DNA of 64,000 bases from Desulforamulus aeronauticus DSM 10349 (GCF_900142375.1 NZ_FRAR01000023.1:42505-106504); one strand, 5' to 3'. Positions 53,282 to 62,683 are shown, counted from the first letter of the stretch. Made by a program: numbers and translations. The notes: generated from the sequence alone by a model not told the origin.

Positions 53282-54361
53282 CTATTCCCCATTACCCGAG
53301 ATATTTTCCATATTGCTCTCCGGCTGATTCTTTAGCCAAACAACCTTCATGCTGTTACCTACTACCTCGGCAACCCGGCTTCTGCCGGTTACCATGGTGG
53401 CAGCAAGGAGAACATTGCCATCCTCCCTCGGTTCAGCAAACCACAGGTCGGTCACAGGGGCCGATTTGTACAAATCAACCCAGGTTTTGACTTCTACAAT
53501 TTGCCCCGCTGCATCCACCAAAAACAGCATATCCTGTTTTTTATCAGTCACCAATGTAGAACCATCCTGTAAACGTAAAGCATCCAGGGGCTGCACTAAA
53601 GCAGGAGGCCGATCCCCCTCCTGGGCACTGCTCGAAGTTGCCGCAAACTGCCAAACTATTTGCTTAGCCGGGGATATCTCCAGTACTCTGCCGTTTTTGG
53701 CATATCCTTTATCCACCAGCAGGGTGTTGCCATTGTCTAAGCGGTGTGCTCGCACCGGCTGGGTCAAATATCCGGCAGCACCGGGTTTGCCGGGCTTTCC
53801 TAAACCATACTGCCAAACAACCTTCTTGTCGGGCGTTACCTCCCTTACCTCAAAGGGCAGCACCACCAGTGTATTACCATTTTTCAACCGCTCCGCATAA
53901 CGAGGGGCAGAAGCAACTGAAGGCAAAACATATTCCCAAACCTTTTTTCCTTCAGAGTTTAGTTCCAACACTCGAGGCACAAAGGGGGCACCCGGAGCAC
54001 CAGAATCGGCCACCAATGTATTGCCGTTAGACAGTCTTACTGCACTGTTGGCCTGTATGCCGTGATAGGACCATACTTCAGCTCCCAGGGCCGTTACCTC
54101 AATAACACCCGGGTCCCACGCCCCGACGCGACAGAGCAGCAAATTGCCATTAGATATTTTTTGTACATTCCAGGGTAAATTCCAGGTGATATTATCAAGA
54201 TAGTCGGAAGCTAATTGTAGGGAGATCTCTTGATTCACCTGCCCGGATTGTTGATTCAGCTGTTGCAGCAGTTCTGGTGGCATTATATCCTCCGCGGCTG
54301 CCGGGAGAGTTCCAAAGGAAATCCCCGCCACGAGGACAAGTGCTAACAATTTCTTATTCAT
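53282..54361 (-). CDS. Exported six-repeat beta-propeller protein, arylsulfotransferase-like
   Basis: Exported protein of about 359 residues. After a signal peptide (about 1-23) come six repeats of the form L-x-N-G-N-T-L-V ... E-x-x-x-x-G-x-x-V-W-x-Y, such as LSNGNTLVADSG and RVLELNSEGKKVWEY. These suggest a six-bladed propeller like the arylsulfotransferase or PQQ-like families. No catalytic residues can be assigned. ATG 54361 overlaps the upstream gene's stop by eight bases, so the two are coupled. It may bind or modify an envelope component. Confidence 0.75.
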   Translation of the reverse strand: MNKKLLALVLVAGISFGTLPAAAEDIMPPELLQQLNQQSGQVNQEISLQLASDYLDNITWNLPWNVQKISNGNLLLCRVGAWDPGVIEVTALGAEVWSYHGIQANSAVRLSNGNTLVADSGAPGAPFVPRVLELNSEGKKVWEYVLPSVASAPRYAERLKNGNTLVVLPFEVREVTPDKKVVWQYGLGKPGKPGAAGYLTQPVRAHRLDNGNTLLVDKGYAKNGRVLEISPAKQIVWQFAATSSSAQEGDRPPALVQPLDALRLQDGSTLVTDKKQDMLFLVDAAGQIVEVKTWVDLYKSAPVTDLWFAEPREDGNVLLAATMVTGRSRVAEVVGNSMKVVWLKNQPESNMENISGNGE

Positions 54362-55790
54362 TAACAGACCCTCCCTGTACACCCTCGATATAAACAGCAG
54401 GGCCGTTGGTGGTGACATAGTTCACCGTAGCACCCAGAGTTTCTCCCACAAAACGCATGGGCACCATGGTGCGGCCGTTGATAATCTTGGCAGGCACATC
54501 CAACTGTATCTTCTTACCGTTCACTAAACAAGTAGCCTGGCCCATTGTCAGTTCTATAGTCTGCTCTCCCTTAGTTGCAAGAACAGTCTTGTTTTCCTCA
54601 TTCCAGTCGATCTCAGCACCCAGTCGCTCAAAAATCTTCCGTAAGGGTACCAACGTCCGCCCCTGCTCAATTATCGGCGGCACATCCAGGTAAAGACGTT
54701 TACCATCCACATATACCGGCAGTTGTTGAATAACCAGCAAGCCGTTTCCTAACGGTCTCTCCTTCTTATCTGATGGGTTATTCAAAATTTGTCCCTTTAC
54801 CCAAATTTCACTGGAGCCACCGCCATCTAAACCAACAGCCTGTACAGCTCCTAAATCAATCATCAAATAGCTGAGCTCCTCCAGGCTAACCCCGGCACTC
54901 TTCTCCTGACGACCATCGACAACCACCAACAGAATCTTCCCCTGGGATGTGACACCCACAGCAGTCCTGGGAGCTACTTTGAGAACCGTACCCCACAGAC
55001 CTTCCTGCACCGCCTGATCCACTGGTAGGCCATTTTCTACCAAGATAGGGCTACCGCTTAATCCATGACGTAGGTTATTCCAATCGGTAGGCAGATCGGT
55101 TACTATCTTCGCACTGCTACCTGTAGTGATACTCCTTAGTTGATTGGCAGCATTTCCCCAGCCAACCAATACCGTTCCCCCGGCAGGTATGCCGGAACTG
55201 GCATCAACAACCTTGTAACTTCCAGCTTCCGCCGGTTTTAGAGCCACCTTGGTTCCCTCAGGAACACTCTTATCCCAAGCCTGTGTATATAGTACCAAGC
55301 CATCGCTCACTGGGCTGAGATTAATTCCTTGCACCGGCAATTGACCAATGCCGGCAATCTCTACAGTGACCCTTGGCGCTAGGTAACCCACCTTCATCTC
55401 TCCCTGATAAGTGAAACCAAAGGTGGTTCTTAAAATATCGGATATGTACTCTGCCTTACCATCAATGAACAGATTGCCCACCGGTACCCCGGTGCCCGTA
55501 TCAAAAAAGCCTCCGTTAATGGCAGCCACCGCACCGGTGCGCTCCGCCATACTGCTGAGAGTTTCTTTTTTACCAATACCATCATTTCCTAACACAGGCC
55601 GGATTTCGGTAAACTTCTGCTTAGGATCTACTTCGAGCACAAAAACCTTCAGGGGCTTACCTTCCCAGTTGGTTTTCTGTACTTGCCACTGGCGGACTCC
55701 CGGCGCAACCTGTTCCGCTGCAGCGGCAGGCAAAGCCCATAATAGAGATAGAGATAAACAAACATAAATTAGCCATCTTCTTGCTGTCAT
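54354..55790 (-). CDS. Exported phosphodiester glycosidase-domain protein with copper amine oxidase-like repeats
   Basis: Exported protein of 478 residues. The signal peptide is followed by a phosphodiester glycosidase (NAGPA, PF09992) domain (AVAAINGGFFDTGTGVPVGN, LMIDLGAVQAVGLDGGGSSE). Two C-terminal repeats match the copper amine oxidase N-terminal-like domain (LDVPPIIEQGRTLVPLRKIF, LDVPAKIINGRTMVPMRFVG), common as stalks in Firmicute surface proteins. Related NAGPA enzymes uncover sugar-phosphate diesters. It is coupled to the beta-propeller gene. The target may be a wall polymer. Confidence 0.87.
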   Translation of the reverse strand: MTARRWLIYVCLSLSLLWALPAAAAEQVAPGVRQWQVQKTNWEGKPLKVFVLEVDPKQKFTEIRPVLGNDGIGKKETLSSMAERTGAVAAINGGFFDTGTGVPVGNLFIDGKAEYISDILRTTFGFTYQGEMKVGYLAPRVTVEIAGIGQLPVQGINLSPVSDGLVLYTQAWDKSVPEGTKVALKPAEAGSYKVVDASSGIPAGGTVLVGWGNAANQLRSITTGSSAKIVTDLPTDWNNLRHGLSGSPILVENGLPVDQAVQEGLWGTVLKVAPRTAVGVTSQGKILLVVVDGRQEKSAGVSLEELSYLMIDLGAVQAVGLDGGGSSEIWVKGQILNNPSDKKERPLGNGLLVIQQLPVYVDGKRLYLDVPPIIEQGRTLVPLRKIFERLGAEIDWNEENKTVLATKGEQTIELTMGQATCLVNGKKIQLDVPAKIINGRTMVPMRFVGETLGATVNYVTTNGPAVYIEGVQGGSVNE

Positions 55791-55874
55791 TCCTTCACTT
55801 CCTTATATTATAAGACTTTCAAATTAGCTTTATTTAGAAGCTACATCGTAAAGTATGGTGTTATCCAGTTAACA

Positions 55875-57011
55875 CTACAGATATCCTGCCGGCGACCCCT
55901 TTCGACACAAACACTGATCCAGCAGCTCCAGCGCAATGGCAGCCGTACTCCGGGCCTTTTGCCGCAGCGGCTCAATATCCTGAATCAATTCCTCCCGGGC
56001 TACCCAGGGTTCACAAATAATTTCTTCCACCGCACACCAAAGTTCCTCATACACCGGAGCCTCCACCTGGGTAGCTGCCTGTTTACCTAGTAAAGCCATA
56101 AATCGGTCTATCTTAGGATCGTAAGACAGGGCCACCGGCGGCACATGCATAACTGCTGCCAAAATTAAGGCGTGCAGCCGCATACCCAGGAGTAAATCCA
56201 TATTGGCGATCAGACTGGCCATCTCCACCACCGAATATTTGCCAGTGAGCACCACTGCAGGTTGTTCCATCAGAGCCACCACTTCCTCGGAAGCCTTTAA
56301 ATCATCCGGGTAGTGCATAGGCAGAAACACCACCTGGTAGCCAATGCGGGCCAACTTATCACATACCTCGGCCATAACTTCTTTATACTCAGTGAGACCC
56401 TGCCATTCCCTGACAGAAATACCCATTAACTTTCTTTCAATGGATAAATCTAGTCCGGCCTCCTCTAATATCTTGCGGCCAAGGGCCTCATCCACAAACT
56501 TTTGCTCCAAGCCCAGCACCGGATCTGCCACCACTTGAATGGGAGGCTTGGTTATCTTCATCTCTTCTAAATCTAGCAAAGAGGACTCATCTCGCACGGT
56601 AATATAACTAACCCGGTTAACCACCAGCCGCATCAAAAATCTACCCAGGGGAGTATTCACCGGCCCAATGCCCTGGGCATAAAAGAATACCGGCTTACCC
56701 AGCAATTGGGCTAACCAAATAACCCCCAGATAATACAGCAGACTTTTTGTCCCAGTTACATCCTGCAGCAAACTGCCACCACCACTAATGAGCATATCAG
56801 AATCTCTTAAAGCACGATAAATCTCCTTAAGCTTCCAACGATTGGCGGCGGTAACCCGATATATATCCTCGGTCAATTGGGGCTGCTGGGAAAGCACCTC
56901 GATGCGCAGACCGATGCGCAAATCCCGCAGTGTTTTTAAAATACTGAACAACACCGCTTCATCGCCCAGGTTATCAAAACCGTAATAGCCGGATATACAA
57001 ACCTTAGCCAT
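55875..57011 (-). CDS. csaB: Polysaccharide pyruvyl transferase CsaB
   Basis: CsaB-type enzyme of 378 residues that adds ketal pyruvate to the secondary wall polymer, making the ligand for SLH domains. The N-terminus ISGYYGFDNLGDEAVLFSIL is typical of the family. ATG 57011 overlaps the DUF5693 stop by eight bases, so the two are coupled. It fits the SLH proteins at 37286 and 42037, and perhaps 59145. Confidence 0.95.
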   Translation of the reverse strand: MAKVCISGYYGFDNLGDEAVLFSILKTLRDLRIGLRIEVLSQQPQLTEDIYRVTAANRWKLKEIYRALRDSDMLISGGGSLLQDVTGTKSLLYYLGVIWLAQLLGKPVFFYAQGIGPVNTPLGRFLMRLVVNRVSYITVRDESSLLDLEEMKITKPPIQVVADPVLGLEQKFVDEALGRKILEEAGLDLSIERKLMGISVREWQGLTEYKEVMAEVCDKLARIGYQVVFLPMHYPDDLKASEEVVALMEQPAVVLTGKYSVVEMASLIANMDLLLGMRLHALILAAVMHVPPVALSYDPKIDRFMALLGKQAATQVEAPVYEELWCAVEEIICEPWVAREELIQDIEPLRQKARSTAAIALELLDQCLCRKGSPAGYL

Positions 57012-58932
57012 TTTGCACCCTTCTTCCCCAGCCAGCAGCCAGTTTAATCAGATAGTACACGACCAAGCCCAGCAAGATGCCCAGCCAAATACCGTGGCCT
57101 GCTCTTAGCAGAGATATCACCAGCGGTGTGTGGATATGGGCAAAGGTATTGACTAAAGAAGCCTGACCAATGGCTGCCAACAATAGGAGCGGTAAAAACC
57201 GATTATTCCGGTAACCGTAAAGGAGCAATAGCAGCAGGGCCGGATGGCCCAGTAAAAATTCTTTGGTCCGCGGCCGCACGCCCAGAATTTGGTCTAGTAA
57301 ACTGCGGAATTGCAGTTCTAAACCGCTGACTGTCATCCCCTCGTTGCCGGTACGCAGCACATAAATGGCCACTGCCACCGCCATTAAGCTACCCATCAGG
57401 GCAATTCCCAGCACAATGGGCTGATTTAGTAAGCCTCTTATCTTCTCAGGAACACCCAAGCCTTTGGCCACTAGCAAGGAGAAATACAGCAGCAAAATCA
57501 TTAAGGGCAGTACGTGGGCTAACTTCACGCCGATAAACTGATCCAGCTTCAGCATAAACCCGGCATCTGCCATAAGTCCCACCATAAACAGCGCCCCCAG
57601 GAGGGAGAACAGGGATAACTTAACGAAAACTAATATGGCCTGTCCCACAGAGCGACCTTCCTGCCGCAGGAACACCAGCAAAGACAGAGTGGGAAAAACA
57701 ACCACTGCTGCTAAAGCCATGAGCTTACGGGCCAGCATAAAATCAAACCAAAGCAACCCCAGCCACAACAATACCGCCACTGCTCCCAGAGCCAGCAGCA
57801 AGGGATGCCACCTTAACTTGCCTAAGAACAGCAGTCCACCAGCTATAACCCCCAACCCGGTAAGGAATACCAAGCCTCGGGAAACCGGCACCGGTGGCAA
57901 CTGACTGGCGCTGCCAAGGGTTAGCCCTTCCCCCTCCAATTTATCGCCTAAACTATCCAAAAACTCCAGGTTTTGCTGCAATAGCCCGCCCCCGGCCAGA
58001 GAAGGACGATAATACAAAATCCGCTGATTGCGCTCCGCCGCTGCCAGGGCATAACGGTCTAAAGCCTCGGCAGATGTCATTTTCTTTAATTCATCCGGGG
58101 AAATGGTGTGGAGGCGAACCACCCGTTTGTCCAACAAAATCCCCAGCTTATTAAAACCCTGTTGATTAAAGAACTCTACCTGGGCCAGGGCAACATCGGA
58201 CTTTTTCAATTCATTGGCTACCTCTGCCAGTAAATATTTACTATTGTAGCCCGGTAGGGTGTCATCATTAAATAGGACGGTGTTAACCCCTGGAATGTTG
58301 CGGTATAGGGCAAAAACCTGTCGAATATTTTTTTGATCTGCCGGCCAAGTGCGAATTTGGGGAATGGGTTTTAACCCTGCCTGCACTACATCATCCAGGG
58401 AGGCTTGGGTAAAGCCAACCCCCAACCACTTTTTAATGGACTCCTTTGATTCTATATACGGAGCGGTTGTCTCAATTATGTAGGTAGCAGCACCAATTTC
58501 ATGCCCCTTAACCCCAGTCAATTTAGCAGACATGTGAGTAAAAATTTGCTGGTACAAGTCTTGGCTATAGATAAGGATATACGTATGCTCCTTAACAATG
58601 GCCGGTGGTGAGGCTATGGGCTGGCTGGCCATGCGATCTAACAAAGCCTGGCCGGTAAAAACCTCAATCCTTCCTCCAGCAGCTAAATCTTCCAGTAAGG
58701 GTTCCCTTAAAACTACCGCTGTCACCCCGTGTTTTTTAAACTCCTGCAATCCTTCCACCGGCGACAGCCCCGCCAAGCCGGACAAGGCTCTAATTTCATC
58801 ATAGTTCACCGCCAGTTCCACCTGGCGAAAATCCTTCTCCACCATATACCTCTGCCAAAAAGCCACATGGGCAGCAGCCAAAACTGCCACAATAATCATT
58901 GCCCAGAGGCCATATTTTAACCTTTTATCCAA
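57004..58932 (-). CDS. DUF5693 family membrane protein
   Basis: Large membrane protein of about 642 residues: one N-terminal helix, an outer domain of about 350 residues (VNYDEIRALSGLAGLSPVEG, VPQIRTWPADQKNIRQVFALY-like) and about nine helices at the end. It matches DUF5693, found next to csaB in Firmicutes; function is unknown. A longer frame to 59016 exists. TTG 58932 has SD GGGGGGAG at 7 bases. A short leader frame overlaps it. Neighbouring csaB suggests a role in wall polymer assembly. Confidence 0.85.
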   Translation of the reverse strand: MDKRLKYGLWAMIIVAVLAAAHVAFWQRYMVEKDFRQVELAVNYDEIRALSGLAGLSPVEGLQEFKKHGVTAVVLREPLLEDLAAGGRIEVFTGQALLDRMASQPIASPPAIVKEHTYILIYSQDLYQQIFTHMSAKLTGVKGHEIGAATYIIETTAPYIESKESIKKWLGVGFTQASLDDVVQAGLKPIPQIRTWPADQKNIRQVFALYRNIPGVNTVLFNDDTLPGYNSKYLLAEVANELKKSDVALAQVEFFNQQGFNKLGILLDKRVVRLHTISPDELKKMTSAEALDRYALAAAERNQRILYYRPSLAGGGLLQQNLEFLDSLGDKLEGEGLTLGSASQLPPVPVSRGLVFLTGLGVIAGGLLFLGKLRWHPLLLALGAVAVLLWLGLLWFDFMLARKLMALAAVVVFPTLSLLVFLRQEGRSVGQAILVFVKLSLFSLLGALFMVGLMADAGFMLKLDQFIGVKLAHVLPLMILLLYFSLLVAKGLGVPEKIRGLLNQPIVLGIALMGSLMAVAVAIYVLRTGNEGMTVSGLELQFRSLLDQILGVRPRTKEFLLGHPALLLLLLYGYRNNRFLPLLLLAAIGQASLVNTFAHIHTPLVISLLRAGHGIWLGILLGLVVYYLIKLAAGWGRRVQNG

Positions 58933-58949
58933 ATCATATCTCCCCCCAT
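58917..58949 (-). CDS. Possible 10-residue leader peptide of the DUF5693 gene
   Basis: ATG 58949 with SD GGAGG about 8 bases upstream opens a ten-codon frame (MGGDMIWIKG) ending in TAA at 58917-58919, just past the TTG start of the larger gene. It may couple or limit translation of that gene. Evidence is only the SD and spacing. Confidence 0.35.
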   Translation of the reverse strand: MGGDMIWIKG

Positions 58950-58966
58950 GACAAAATCCTCCATTT

Positions 58967-58995
58967 ATTATACCCCCGTTAACCTCTGCCGACAA
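58967..58995 (-). promoter_or_regulatory. Promoter of the DUF5693-csaB operon
   Basis: TTGTCG (58995-58990), 17-base spacer, TATAAT (58972-58967) on the minus strand. The -10 is consensus. Confidence 0.65.
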
Positions 58996-58998
58996 ATA

Positions 58999-59022
58999 AA
59001 GCCGCGCAATTTGCACGGCTTA
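58999..59022 (-). terminator. Terminator of the second FAD oxidoreductase gene
   Basis: AAGCCG-GCAA and TTGC-CGGCTT pair on the minus strand with mismatches only at one step, followed by TTATTTG. It separates the FAD gene from DUF5693. Confidence 0.7.
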
Positions 59023-59066
59023 AGTGAAAAAAGTATATTATCCTGATGATTAGTTTTACCTAACAA

Positions 59067-59110
59067 CTCCCTCCAAGAGGGGGCCGTATCACGAAACGTC
59101 TGGGGAAGTC
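59067..59110 (-). repeat. 3' element shared with the LCP gene (copy A)
   Basis: CTCCCTCCAAGAGGGGGCCG with ACGTCTGGGGAAGT resembles the stretch at 61256-61295 in the same orientation, about 70 percent identical by eye. Each copy lies just past a stop codon on the minus strand and holds CCCTC/GAGGG complementarity. They may be duplicated terminator or processing elements. Confidence 0.45.
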
Positions 59111-59144
59111 TTGCGGCAACATTCACAGGCAAAGAAATAACGCC

Positions 59145-61217
59145 TTATTTCTTTTTAGCTTCCTCTTCACTTCCTTGCTGCTCAGGCACCTGAGCAGGCT
59201 GTCCCAGGGGATTAGCCTTTAGCCAATCGGTAAAATCCTTAAATAACATGTAACCGGCACCTATGGTAACCACTCCGTTGTTTTGGTTAACCTTTTCCAG
59301 CAACTGGGGTTTCCAAAAACCAACACTGGTGAAATAATCATATGCCTGCTGTTTGGTCACATCCATACCCAGATAGCGAGCCATCATATAGGCAGTATCT
59401 TCAATCATCAGTTCATTACCTTCGGCATAAAGCACCGGGCGGTCCTTCACCTGTACACCGGTTAGCTTGGTAATCCAGATAAGACCATTAATGAACTGCT
59501 GCTCCGGCATGTTCTGATCTAATCTATAGTCGTTATTATAGCCTCCTGCAGCCAAACCGTAGTGGCGCATGAGCTTCATCCCTTCGTAGGCCCAATGCTG
59601 GGTTACGGGGGAGGCCGGTACGTTAATGGGCTGTAAATTGACACCTTGATTAATCAGGCGCTGCTGCAACTGACCAACCAGATGGGTATTCTCAGCGATA
59701 CCTTTAAAGTTAGCGTTGGTCTGCAGGCTAAGAGCAGCGGCCACACCGGCTGCTTGTCCTGTGGCCATGCCGATGGGAATTACCCGGGCACTACCATGGG
59801 GCAATGAATCAAAGCTGGCTGCCCGACCCACCACCAGCAGGTTTTCCACCTTTTGCGGCACAATACTCCTAAAGGGGATGGCGTATTGGGTGGCTACACC
59901 AATGACATTGCCCCTAAAGTCAGGATCGGTGGCTTGAATGTCGATGGGATAAGAACCAAAGGCGATACGATCAGGAAAATCTCTGTTTTCCAGAACATCA
60001 TCTACGGTTAGACGATAAAGACCTTCAATATGTCTGGTTTCCCGCACGTATAGTTCCGGTGCGGTATCCACTAAATAGGCATCGCTAAAACCCGGGATAT
60101 GGGTATTAATATAGGAAACGATATGGGGCAGTTCCTTCATGGCTAATTCTCTAGCCCGTTGCCGGTCGCTCAGTTTTAAGCCATCAATACCAAACACCTG
60201 CAGGGCATTGATAAGAATGGTGCCGTCCTTTTGACGGCCAATATTGAGACCCCGCATGGCCACTTCGGGGACATTAGACTTGTACCCCTTCATGTTATCC
60301 CCAAAGCCCCAGGCACTGACCAAGTTGGCCCCGGTCTGCGGCTTACCGCTGGTATTAAGATACAGCATCATCTTCAGCCAGTCGGCCTTGCTGACGCCAT
60401 CCAACTTAAACACCAAGGTCACAGCCATTAATTTATCGCCCCGGCCGTAATCCTCCTGTCCATAGGTAAAGGGTGCACCGGCGGCCACAGCAATATCTGC
60501 ATCCTGGGTGGCATCAATTACCCTAGCGGCACTGATATCCTTGGTTTGCCCATCGGCCAGCGCCACCTGGATGCCAGTGACTATTTGCTCATCCTGTTGG
60601 GGCTCAGCTGGTTTTTCTTCTTCTTTATTTGCTTCGTTTTTGGCACTTATGGCTTTAATGTCATCGGGTATACCCTGATAGGGTTGGGCCACCTGATTGA
60701 CAGCCACAGATTGCCCCGGGCTAACCAGAGGCTTTACCTGTCCGTTCATCACTGGGTAGATAGCCTGGGCGTTAACCAACACATCCAGGTTTGACTCGCT
60801 GTTGACCATTTGGTGAAATACATTGGCGGCCGTAGTTACATCAAAGGAATCCCCTTCGATTTGATCAAAAAACTCCTGAAAGATGCCCTTATTTAAAATT
60901 ACCCGGCCTGGCCCATAGTTCATATCCAAGCTGTTGAGCCACCCCTGGGTCATTAGCCCACCCAGCACGGGCCTGGTATCTACCAGAAGAGTTTTTACCC
61001 CGCTACGGGCGGCAGCCACTGCCGCAGCAACACCTTCTGGATCGCCCCCTACCACAACTACCTCGTAGGAATCCTTAATCTCCGTATTGGTCAAGGGACT
61101 AATAACATTACTAGCACTGCTACAGTCCGGCACAAACAACCAAACCATCCCAGTAAGCAGGAGCGTGGCACATAGGGATAACAAAATATACTGCCACTTC
61201 TTAGAACGACGAGTCAA
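59145..61217 (-). CDS. Exported FAD-dependent oxidoreductase with SLH-like tail (paralogue 2)
   Basis: Protein of 690 residues. An N-terminal helix (about 9-29) is preceded by TRRSKK, a weak twin-arginine-like start. The FAD-binding Rossmann motif VVVVGGDPEGVAAAVAAAR follows, with LVDTRPVLGG. The C-terminal region contains an SLH-like repeat: HWAYEGMKLMRHYGLAAGGY followed by NNDYRLDQNMPEQQF. If real, the enzyme binds the pyruvylated polymer on the wall. TTG 61217 follows AAAGGGTGA. It is related to the gene at 50868 through the FAD domain. Confidence 0.8.
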   Translation of the reverse strand: MTRRSKKWQYILLSLCATLLLTGMVWLFVPDCSSASNVISPLTNTEIKDSYEVVVVGGDPEGVAAAVAAARSGVKTLLVDTRPVLGGLMTQGWLNSLDMNYGPGRVILNKGIFQEFFDQIEGDSFDVTTAANVFHQMVNSESNLDVLVNAQAIYPVMNGQVKPLVSPGQSVAVNQVAQPYQGIPDDIKAISAKNEANKEEEKPAEPQQDEQIVTGIQVALADGQTKDISAARVIDATQDADIAVAAGAPFTYGQEDYGRGDKLMAVTLVFKLDGVSKADWLKMMLYLNTSGKPQTGANLVSAWGFGDNMKGYKSNVPEVAMRGLNIGRQKDGTILINALQVFGIDGLKLSDRQRARELAMKELPHIVSYINTHIPGFSDAYLVDTAPELYVRETRHIEGLYRLTVDDVLENRDFPDRIAFGSYPIDIQATDPDFRGNVIGVATQYAIPFRSIVPQKVENLLVVGRAASFDSLPHGSARVIPIGMATGQAAGVAAALSLQTNANFKGIAENTHLVGQLQQRLINQGVNLQPINVPASPVTQHWAYEGMKLMRHYGLAAGGYNNDYRLDQNMPEQQFINGLIWITKLTGVQVKDRPVLYAEGNELMIEDTAYMMARYLGMDVTKQQAYDYFTSVGFWKPQLLEKVNQNNGVVTIGAGYMLFKDFTDWLKANPLGQPAQVPEQQGSEEEAKKK

Positions 61218-61255
61218 TACTACTTCACCCTTTAAAAATTATTTTTCTTAAAAAA

Positions 61256-61295
61256 CCCCCTCCCTGAGGGAGCGTGTCACGCGGCGCTTGGGGAA
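61256..61295 (-). repeat. 3' element after the LCP gene (copy B)
   Basis: CCCCCTCCCTGAGGGAGCGTG with GCTTGGGGAACT resembles 59067-59110. On the minus strand CTCCCTCAGGGAG is followed by GGGGTTTTTT, so this copy also works as a terminator. Confidence 0.5.
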
Positions 61296-61312
61296 CTTAC
61301 TTAGGTACTTAC

Positions 61313-62614
61313 CTAAAGCGGCTGAGTGGGCAACCAACTATTGGAACCACCACCAGTAGTTCCCTGTTGAGGCTTGGTGTCCGTAGCCGAATTTTTATCC
61401 CCTGTCGAAGTACCAGGTGGATTGACAATAATCTCTACATCAACATTATTATCTTTAGTACTTCCTGTATTCTTGGTGGTACTGCCGTTAGAAGTGTCCT
61501 TCTTGGCACCACCGTTCCTGGTACTGTCTTTATCCTCTGTTTTCCCCTGCTTCTTCTCTGGGTTGGTTTTGCTAGGAGAATCTACATCTTGTTTAATGGT
61601 GGGGAGATAATCTTTCTCCTGTGGCTTGGTAGTAGTTTCGGCTGCCACGTTGCGGGTATCTATATTTTCTTCGCCCAACACCACATCGTAAACCTTGCCT
61701 TCCTTAATAATGGACTCTGCCACCATTTTCGCCTGTTTCGGATCAATGCTCCAGTAGCTGACACCATTCATATTTAAGAACTTACCGGGCATGGTTTGCG
61801 TCACAATCTCTACATTACTTAAGTGTTTACCAGCATTGGCCAAAGCAATCATTTCCGTTAAGCTCAAGTTGGTATCGATATACTTATTAATGGTAGGAAC
61901 CAACTTGGGCAGCTTAGTAATGGTAGAGGGCTGTATCATTTCCTTGGCCAATACCTTTAAGAACTTCTGCTGGCGTTCGGTACGGCTGACATCGCCGAGA
62001 GCATCACTTCTATAACGCACATATTGCAAGGCTTTGTCACCATTAAGTTTCTGCACTCCTGGCTTCAGATCAATCCTCTGCAGGTCTGGTTCATCATAGG
62101 GATCGTAATGATACATCTTCTTTTCCACATCAATGGTTACCCCACCCAGGGTATCCACAATATCCCGAAAACCGCGAACATTGGTGGTGATGTACTTATC
62201 AATGTCTAAGCCCACCAGATCGGATACCACTTTCGTCGCCATCTCTGGGCCACCATAAACATTAGCCGCGTTAATCTTATCGTAGCCATGCCCAGGTATC
62301 TTCACACGAGTGTCCCGAGGCAAAGAAATCATGGCAATACGGTTATTTTCTTTATCCACACTGACCAAAATCATACTATCGGTTCGAGTGTTTTTCTCCC
62401 CTTCCCGGGCATCAATCCCCAGTAAGAGGAAATTTAACCGCTTATCTAAATCCGCTACTTCATCTGTTTCTGTGCTAGAAATCAACGGAGTCAGCTTATT
62501 ATCAAAGATGAATTGATTAGCTAACACATATCCTACACCTAAAAACAGCATTAAAAACGAACAAAATATCACAAAGGGAAGAAACTTTAGTTTTCTTCTT
62601 TTTTTCTTTTCCAT
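61313..62614 (-). CDS. LytR-CpsA-Psr (LCP) family wall polymer ligase
   Basis: LCP protein of 433 residues, which attaches wall polymers to peptidoglycan from undecaprenyl-PP donors. N-terminal helix (about 11-32), then the LCP domain: NFLLLGIDAREGEKNTRTDS, SLPRDTRVKIPGHGYDKINA, QYVRYRSDALGDVSRTERQQK. The last 120 residues are a Ser/Thr/Lys-rich, probably disordered tail. It sits with TagA/WecG and wall-related genes, so the SCWP is its likely cargo. Confidence 0.93.
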   Translation of the reverse strand: MEKKKRRKLKFLPFVIFCSFLMLFLGVGYVLANQFIFDNKLTPLISSTETDEVADLDKRLNFLLLGIDAREGEKNTRTDSMILVSVDKENNRIAMISLPRDTRVKIPGHGYDKINAANVYGGPEMATKVVSDLVGLDIDKYITTNVRGFRDIVDTLGGVTIDVEKKMYHYDPYDEPDLQRIDLKPGVQKLNGDKALQYVRYRSDALGDVSRTERQQKFLKVLAKEMIQPSTITKLPKLVPTINKYIDTNLSLTEMIALANAGKHLSNVEIVTQTMPGKFLNMNGVSYWSIDPKQAKMVAESIIKEGKVYDVVLGEENIDTRNVAAETTTKPQEKDYLPTIKQDVDSPSKTNPEKKQGKTEDKDSTRNGGAKKDTSNGSTTKNTGSTKDNNVDVEIIVNPPGTSTGDKNSATDTKPQQGTTGGGSNSWLPTQPL

Positions 62615-62653
62615 GGTAAGACACCACCCTTGTATAAACTGACATACAAAAAC

Positions 62654-62683
62654 ATTGTATCATTGTTTGCTATCAATATTCAA
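62654..62683 (-). promoter_or_regulatory. LCP gene promoter
   Basis: TTGAAT (62683-62678), 18-base spacer, TACAAT (62659-62654) on the minus strand, 40 bases before the start. Confidence 0.55.
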
